Assembly (NCBI RefSeq): GCF_036634195.1
Contig: NZ_JAZIFY010000001.1
Coordinates: 310,001 to 374,000 of the forward strand
Origin: Streptomyces sp. P9-A4
GTDB taxonomy: Bacteria; Actinomycetota; Actinomycetes; Streptomycetales; Streptomycetaceae
Reading direction: 5' to 3'
Length of the DNA: 64,000 bases
Below the pieces are notes generated by a model, which saw only the letters and a list, made by a program, of their open reading frames with translations, was not told the DNA's origin and ran no database searches. The number at the start of each line of letters is the position of its first letter. Within the stretch, counting starts at the first letter, position 1. This document shows positions 59,886 through 64,000 of the stretch, in pieces. A program made the translations under genes and the position numbers.

Positions 59886-61010
59886 GTGGACGAACTGCGG
59901 GCCCTTGGCCTGTTCATCCTGTTCGAGGTGCTGCACTATCTCCCGTGGTTCCTGGTCGCCATCGTCCTGGGGATCGCCGTACAGCGTCTGTCGATCGACG
60001 TGGTCGCGCGCCGCAGCTTCGCCCACGGACGCAGGGGCATCCTCGGCATCGCCATCGTCACGGCCATCGGAGCGTTCAGCCCCTTCTGCTCCTTCACCGT
60101 GATCCCGCTCATCCGCCGCTTCCTGATAGCCGGCGTCCCGCTCTCGGCGGTCATGTCGTTCTGGATCGCCTCCCCCTCCATGGACCCGGAGATCTACGCG
60201 CTCTCCGCCGCCCAGCTCGGGCTCCCGATAACAACGGCCCGCCTCGTCGGCGCCCTGGTTCTGAGCTTCGGCGCGGGCCTCATCGTCCTGGCGCTCGAAC
60301 GTCGCGGGCGGTTCGCCGATCCGCTGCTCGACTCCGCCGAGGAGAAGACGCCCGCGAAATCCTGCTCCCAAGAAACGGTGGCCGCTCCCGAGTCGGCGTG
60401 CTCCACGGCGAAGGCGACCGTCCCGCAGCCCGTTTCCGTCGGTGGCGGCGGGGCCGGGAGCGGTGGTACGTCCGAGGGCGGCTGCGGGGGCGCCGCTCAG
60501 GAGTCCGCACCCGAGGCCGGTGGCTGCTCCACCGCGGCGCGGAACGACGCGGACGACGACGGCACTCCGTGGCGTGTGCTCGTTCGGCGTGACATCAGGA
60601 ATCTCCGCGCCGGCGAGATCCTCAAGGAGATCGTCAGCGACTCGCTGATCCTGGGCAAGTGGCTGCTGCTCGCCATCGTCCTCGAAGCCCTGATCGTCCG
60701 ATACGTGCCCACCGATGTCGTCTCGGGCATCCTCGGCACGGACGGCTTCCTTTCCGTCCTGGTCGCCGGGCTCATCAGCGTCCCGCTGTACCTCAACGGC
60801 GTCGGTGCCATCCCGGTCGTCGAGGGCCTTCTGGACCAGGGCATGGTCGCTGCCGCCGGTGTCACCTTCCTCCTCGGCGGCGCCATCACGACGATCCCGG
60901 CGATGGTGGCCGTCAAGAGCGTGGTCAAGGCGAAGGTCTTCGTCTTCTACCTCGCTGTCGGTCTCCTCGGTAGCGTGGGCATCGGCCTCGTCACGCTGCC
61001 TCTGCTCTGA
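59886..61010 (+). CDS. ArsP-like permease (DUF318/UPF0718)
   Basis: 374 residues from a GTG at 59886 with GAGAGG upstream. About eight membrane helices in two halves. The first half carries AIGAFSPFCSFTVIPLIRRF with C68, the conserved segment of the ArsP/DUF318 family. The second has GLISVPLYLNGVGAIPVVEG and GAITTIPAMVAVKSV. A cytoplasmic linker of about 80 residues between halves contains four scattered cysteines (KSCSQ, SACST, GGCGG, GGCST) and much Gly/Ser. ArsP proteins export trivalent organoarsenicals such as methylarsenite or roxarsone(III). The ArsR3 context supports that. Confidence 0.82.
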   Translation: MDELRALGLFILFEVLHYLPWFLVAIVLGIAVQRLSIDVVARRSFAHGRRGILGIAIVTAIGAFSPFCSFTVIPLIRRFLIAGVPLSAVMSFWIASPSMDPEIYALSAAQLGLPITTARLVGALVLSFGAGLIVLALERRGRFADPLLDSAEEKTPAKSCSQETVAAPESACSTAKATVPQPVSVGGGGAGSGGTSEGGCGGAAQESAPEAGGCSTAARNDADDDGTPWRVLVRRDIRNLRAGEILKEIVSDSLILGKWLLLAIVLEALIVRYVPTDVVSGILGTDGFLSVLVAGLISVPLYLNGVGAIPVVEGLLDQGMVAAAGVTFLLGGAITTIPAMVAVKSVVKAKVFVFYLAVGLLGSVGIGLVTLPLL

Positions 61011-61038
61011 CCCGGAAGCTCCCCCACACCCCCCACCC

Positions 61039-61074
61039 ACGCTCCTGTGGCGGCCCGTGCCGCCACAGGAGCGT
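61039..61074 (+). terminator. 16-bp perfect hairpin after the permease
   Basis: ACGCTCCTGTGGCGGC (61039-61054) pairs perfectly with 61059-61074 around a CCGT loop, 28 bp after the permease stop. It probably reduces transcription into the acetyltransferase. Confidence 0.75.
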
Positions 61075-61130
61075 CGCCGTACCCGGCCCCGTGCGCGCCT
61101 ACCGGGAGCGCACCTCGGAAAGGAGCAAGC

Positions 61131-61646
61131 ATGGCCACACCACCCCCGCACACCGGATTCGTCCTCGTCCCCATGGCCGACGACCACGCCCCCTCCGTCA
61201 TGGCGATCTACCAGCAGGGCATCGACGAGGGAAACGCCACGTTCGAGACCGCCGCCCCGCCGTGGAGCGCCTTCGACACCGCCAAACTGCCGGCGCACCG
61301 GCTCGTGGCGCTCGACGGGCGACAGCGGGTCGTCGGCTGGACGGCGGTGTCCCGCGTCTCGGCCCGCCCTGCCTACCTGGGGGTCGTCGAGCACTCCGTG
61401 TACGTCTGTCCCACGGCGCGCGGAGCGGGCGTGGGACGGGCGCTCCTGGAAGCCTTGATCGGCTCCACGGAGAAGGCGGGTATCTGGACCATCCAGGCGG
61501 GCATCTTCCCGGAGAACTCGGCGAGCCTCGCCCTGCACGAATCCGTGGGGTTCCGCGTTCTGGGCCGCCGGGAGCGCGTGGCCCGCCACCACGGCGTCTG
61601 GCGCGACGTCGTGCTCGTGGAACGCCGTAGTCCGGTGGTCGAATGA
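61131..61646 (+). CDS. ArsN/phosphinothricin-acetyltransferase-like GNAT
   Basis: 171 residues from the ATG at 61131 with AAGGAG five bases upstream. GNAT fold of the Pat/Bar/ArsN1 group: MAIYQQGIDEGNATFETAAP at the N-terminus, YLGVVEHSVYVCPTARGAGV and GRALLEALIGSTEKAG (acetyl-CoA loop), NSASLALHESVGFRVLGRRE. ArsN1 enzymes acetylate the arsenical antibiotic arsinothricin and also phosphinothricin. The position beside ArsP, ArsO and three ArsRs points to an arsenical substrate, but sequence alone cannot separate ArsN1 from a plain Pat. A perfect hairpin separates it from the permease. Confidence 0.82.
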   Translation: MATPPPHTGFVLVPMADDHAPSVMAIYQQGIDEGNATFETAAPPWSAFDTAKLPAHRLVALDGRQRVVGWTAVSRVSARPAYLGVVEHSVYVCPTARGAGVGRALLEALIGSTEKAGIWTIQAGIFPENSASLALHESVGFRVLGRRERVARHHGVWRDVVLVERRSPVVE

Positions 61647-61650
61647 CCGC

Positions 61651-61911
61651 GTGAACGTGCAGGTCGTGGCCGATCCGTCGGGCGAGCCGCTGTGGATCTC
61701 GCCCGCGCTGCCCGGCCGTACCCATGAAGTGATCGCGGCCCGCATCCACCGCATCATCCGGATCTGCGAACGTCAGGGCGTTCTCGTCCTCGCCGACCGC
61801 GCCTACATCGGGGCCGGTGCCTGGGTGACCACACCGGTCAGACGCATTCCTCGCCGGGACCACACCACGACCCCATACGGACGTCGCGTACCTCAGCCCC
61901 TGCGGCGGCAA
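61651..61911 (+). pseudogene. IS5-type transposase fragment
   Basis: NVQVVADPSGEPLWISPALP, GRTHEVIAARIHRIIRICER and VLVLADRAYIGAGAWVTTPV form the middle of an IS5-family DDE transposase (second catalytic Asp in LADRAYIGAG). Both ends are missing and the frame decays after RRIPRRD. It starts five bases after the ArsN-like stop, so the element was cut off at the edge of the arsenic island. Confidence 0.75.
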
Positions 61912-62151
61912 AGAGATGATCAAGGATTCGCTCGCTTTGTCCGTCAGTGAGGTCTAGTGCAGCGTTCGCGGAGTTTTTTTGATCTTCACGCGCGGAACCT
62001 GACGTGGCATCGTCGCGGCGTAAGCGGCAGCCGCGTCTCGTGGGGGGAGGGGCCGAGCACGCAGGCATTGTCCTGCCCCGATGCTCCATGGCGGCCCGTG
62101 ACCCTCATAGCCGATGCTGCCGAACAGTCGTAGAGATCGGCAGACATAGAA
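61912..62151. other. 240-bp intergenic region with a T7 run
   Basis: No gene supported. Holds a T-run (61973-61980), which is rare at this GC content and perhaps a relic of an IS end or a terminator, and the upstream sequence of the last gene. Confidence 0.4.
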
Positions 62152-64000
62152 GTGCCATGGGTTCGAGGCGTCGGCAGACGCAGACATCGCTTCAGAAGCC
62201 TGGTGGCCCGAACCACCAGCGCCACAGCCCTCCTCACCGCCTCGGCCGTACTGACCGGCCTGGTCCAGGCCGTACCGGCAGCGGCCGACACGGTGCCGGA
62301 GGAGGACACCGGCTGGATGCGCAGCAGCGTCGGCTACCAACGGCGGGTCGATCGCTGTCTGGCCGGGGAGGCGCTGCACTACGGCGGTCCGCTGCAGAAG
62401 GCACGCGCCATCCAGGGGTTGACCGGCACGCAGGAGGAGCTCCGCGCGACCGTCATCAGCGCGGACACGATCGGGTACGGGCCGCTCGGCCAGGCTTTCG
62501 GCGAGGACGGCCGCGCCGCCCAGGCGTACAGCGACATGGTCGTGGGCCGGGGCCTCGCGCTGCAGAGCGCCAATGACCCCTACGTCCGGTCGGCGTGGGA
62601 GAGCGACGCCATGGAGTGGCACGTGCCGGCGTTCGGCGCCGACGTCACGCGCTTCACCCTCGAGACCCAGGCCAGGATGTCGAATCTGGGCTCGGACGAG
62701 CACAGCGTCGCCAGCCCCGAGGCGATAGCCAAGGCCAAGGAGGTGGCCAAGGAGAACGAGGGCAAGGACGCCTTCCACGACATGACGTCGGGCTGGATGC
62801 TCTCGGACGACCAGATCAACGTCAGGGGCTACGCGTACGGGACGACCGCCACCGACGTCGCCGCCTACCTGAAGCGCGGCGGATTCCCGGCCCTGGCCCC
62901 CCTCAAGGACTCCGCCGAATACCGCGTCGAGGTCGAGGACCAGAAGCAGGCCTGGTCCGCCTGTGACAGCCAGAACCCGTTCGACCCGCGCCGCGTGCTC
63001 AACGAGCCCGTGATGACCGCCATGGTGGAGTGGGAGCTGGAGTACGCCGGCCAGTCCGGCCAGCGCGCGAAGATCATGCACGCGGACGCGGATGCCGCTG
63101 CGGCGACCCGCGAGGCCACCGACGACATGATCGAGGCGATCGGCCAGGCATGGGCGGTCGACCAGATCCTGACCTGGCGCAAGTACTGGACGGACAAGCT
63201 CGCCCGGGACCCGAACACGATCTTCGAGAAGCCCGACCAGGCCTTCTACGACAAGGCCGACGCCGACCTCGCGCGCTACCGGTCGAACATCGCCGCCCTC
63301 GTCACGTCGGCACAGGCCCACGCGGGCACGGCGGCCACGGCCGCGCAGACGGCCGTGACCGCGCAGCAGGAGGCCTGGGCCGTCGCTGACACGACCCATG
63401 TGCCGCGTGGCCGCGGTCTGATGTACGCCCAGCAGTCGGTGCAGGTCGCCCGCGCTTCCGCGGCCGCCGCCACGGCCGCCGCGAAGGCGACCGAGACCGC
63501 GCTCGCCGCGGCCAACGCGTCCGTCGCCACCAGTGACGCGCTGCTCGCCAAGGCACAGACCGAGTCGCACGCGGTCGGCGCCGAGTTCCGGCGGGTGGCG
63601 GCTCAGGAGGCCGCCGCGCAGGCGAAGGCCGCCGCGGACAGCGCCGAGGCCAACGCCACGGCCGCCGCCGAGAGCGCGCGGACCGCGAAGGCCGCCCGTA
63701 CGACGGCCGAGCAGAAGCGCGACAAGGCCGCCACCGCCGCCTCTTCGGCCGCCACCGAGCGGGCCAAGGCCCAGACGGAGCAGGCCACGGCCGTCGCCGC
63801 GCGGGCGAAGGCCGCGACCGAGCGTGCCAAGGCGCGGGAGGCCGAGGAGCGGGCCGCGGCCGAGCAGGCCTCGGCCAAGAGCGCCGACACGGCCGCTGGG
63901 ACCGCCGCCACCGAGGCGGCGACGAAGCGGAAGCTCGCGAGCGAGAAGGCGAAGGCCGCCCAGGTCGATCGGGAGAGGGCCGTCGCCGCGGCGCAGGCGA
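62152..64000 (+). CDS. Secreted ALF-repeat/coiled-coil protein (partial, runs off the window)
   Basis: At least 616 residues, 3' end beyond the window. Start proposed at a GTG at 62152 (an in-frame TAG lies at 62131; GTG 62203 is an alternative). A basic N-terminus and hydrophobic core (TALLTASAVLTGLVQAVPAA) with an AAAD site form a signal peptide. Residues about 60-270 contain ALF-type helical repeats (KARAIQGLTGTQEELRATVI; AYLKRGGFPALAPLKDSAEY). From about 380 on it is a long Ala/Glu/Lys-rich coiled coil. Streptomyces proteins of this plan often end in a polymorphic-toxin or HINT-type domain. That end is not visible here. Confidence 0.75.
   Translation, partial: MPWVRGVGRRRHRFRSLVARTTSATALLTASAVLTGLVQAVPAAADTVPEEDTGWMRSSVGYQRRVDRCLAGEALHYGGPLQKARAIQGLTGTQEELRATVISADTIGYGPLGQAFGEDGRAAQAYSDMVVGRGLALQSANDPYVRSAWESDAMEWHVPAFGADVTRFTLETQARMSNLGSDEHSVASPEAIAKAKEVAKENEGKDAFHDMTSGWMLSDDQINVRGYAYGTTATDVAAYLKRGGFPALAPLKDSAEYRVEVEDQKQAWSACDSQNPFDPRRVLNEPVMTAMVEWELEYAGQSGQRAKIMHADADAAAATREATDDMIEAIGQAWAVDQILTWRKYWTDKLARDPNTIFEKPDQAFYDKADADLARYRSNIAALVTSAQAHAGTAATAAQTAVTAQQEAWAVADTTHVPRGRGLMYAQQSVQVARASAAAATAAAKATETALAAANASVATSDALLAKAQTESHAVGAEFRRVAAQEAAAQAKAAADSAEANATAAAESARTAKAARTTAEQKRDKAATAASSAATERAKAQTEQATAVAARAKAATERAKAREAEERAAAEQASAKSADTAAGTAATEAATKRKLASEKAKAAQVDRERAVAAAQA

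Noticed and set aside
61954-63570. 538-codon open frame on the minus strand opposite the last gene
   Set aside because: The plus strand carries a signal peptide, ALF repeats and a coiled coil; the minus frame is Gly/Val/Arg-rich without motifs.

Overview
The window is very GC-rich actinobacterial chromosome, almost certainly Streptomyces. The evidence is the codon bias, frequent GTG and TTG starts, a canonical two-domain geosmin synthase, an NsdA/NsdB-like developmental regulator, an aculeacin/penicillin-V-type acylase, two PknB-type kinases and IS701/MITE elements with CTAG target sites. I found about 45 intact genes plus several broken ones, and no tRNA, rRNA or CRISPR array. The mixture of accessory catabolism, mobile elements and gene remnants suggests a chromosome arm rather than the core (inference).

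Layout. 0.1-9.5 kb: a lipoprotein, an unrecognised protein, a PAS-PP2C phosphatase, an NsdA/B-like regulator divergent from an APH-fold kinase, and a secreted amidase. 9.7-16.0 kb: geosmin synthase, an S4 RNA-binding protein, a conserved hypothetical and a giant LuxR-type ATPase regulator. 16.2-22.2 kb: a lipid-catabolic block with two Ltp-type thiolase-fold proteins, a doubled DUF35 protein, an enoyl-CoA hydratase and an acyl-CoA synthetase. 22.2-23.9 kb: an IS701-family element (1443 bp, 17-bp inverted repeats, CTAG duplication) sitting exactly between a 48-bp MITE end and a complete 180-bp MITE. 23.9-29.0 kb: a double alpha/beta-hydrolase, a CxxCxxxCC/pentapeptide protein, a membrane Ser/Thr kinase and a GNAT. 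29.1-42.7 kb: a cupin remnant, P450, PaaK-type ligase, saccharopine-dehydrogenase-like protein, TetR, two acyl-CoA synthetases, a secreted Ntn acylase, a Ca2+/H+ antiporter, MarR and nitroreductase remnants, and an NPD-type flavoprotein. 42.8-48.8 kb: a serine hydrolase, a WYL regulator divergent from an oxidoreductase/AlkZ-like pair, and a LysR. 48.9-56.6 kb: the tdh-kbl threonine-degradation operon, a second complete MITE, a phytoene-desaturase-like oxidoreductase, a TPR kinase and an MpaB-type oxygenase. 56.7-61.6 kb: an arsenic island with an ArsO-like flavoprotein, three ArsR repressors, an ArsP-like permease and an ArsN-like acetyltransferase. 61.65-64.0 kb: an IS5-type transposase fragment, then a secreted ALF-repeat/coiled-coil protein running off the end.

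How the parts connect. The two lipid loci that are 22 kb apart (hydratase/synthetase at 20.4 kb and NPD/synthetase at 42.7 kb) carry the same operator-like palindrome TCTGA-N7-TCAGA with matching flanks, so they are probably one regulon. The ArsR/ArsO divergent promoter carries two copies of a 32-bp palindrome, one over the arsR start codon. Three full or partial MITE copies abut neighbouring genes so that the element's CTAG edge supplies the TAG stop codon. The IS701 transposase C-terminus lies in the -1 frame behind a canonical C CCA AAA slippery heptamer.
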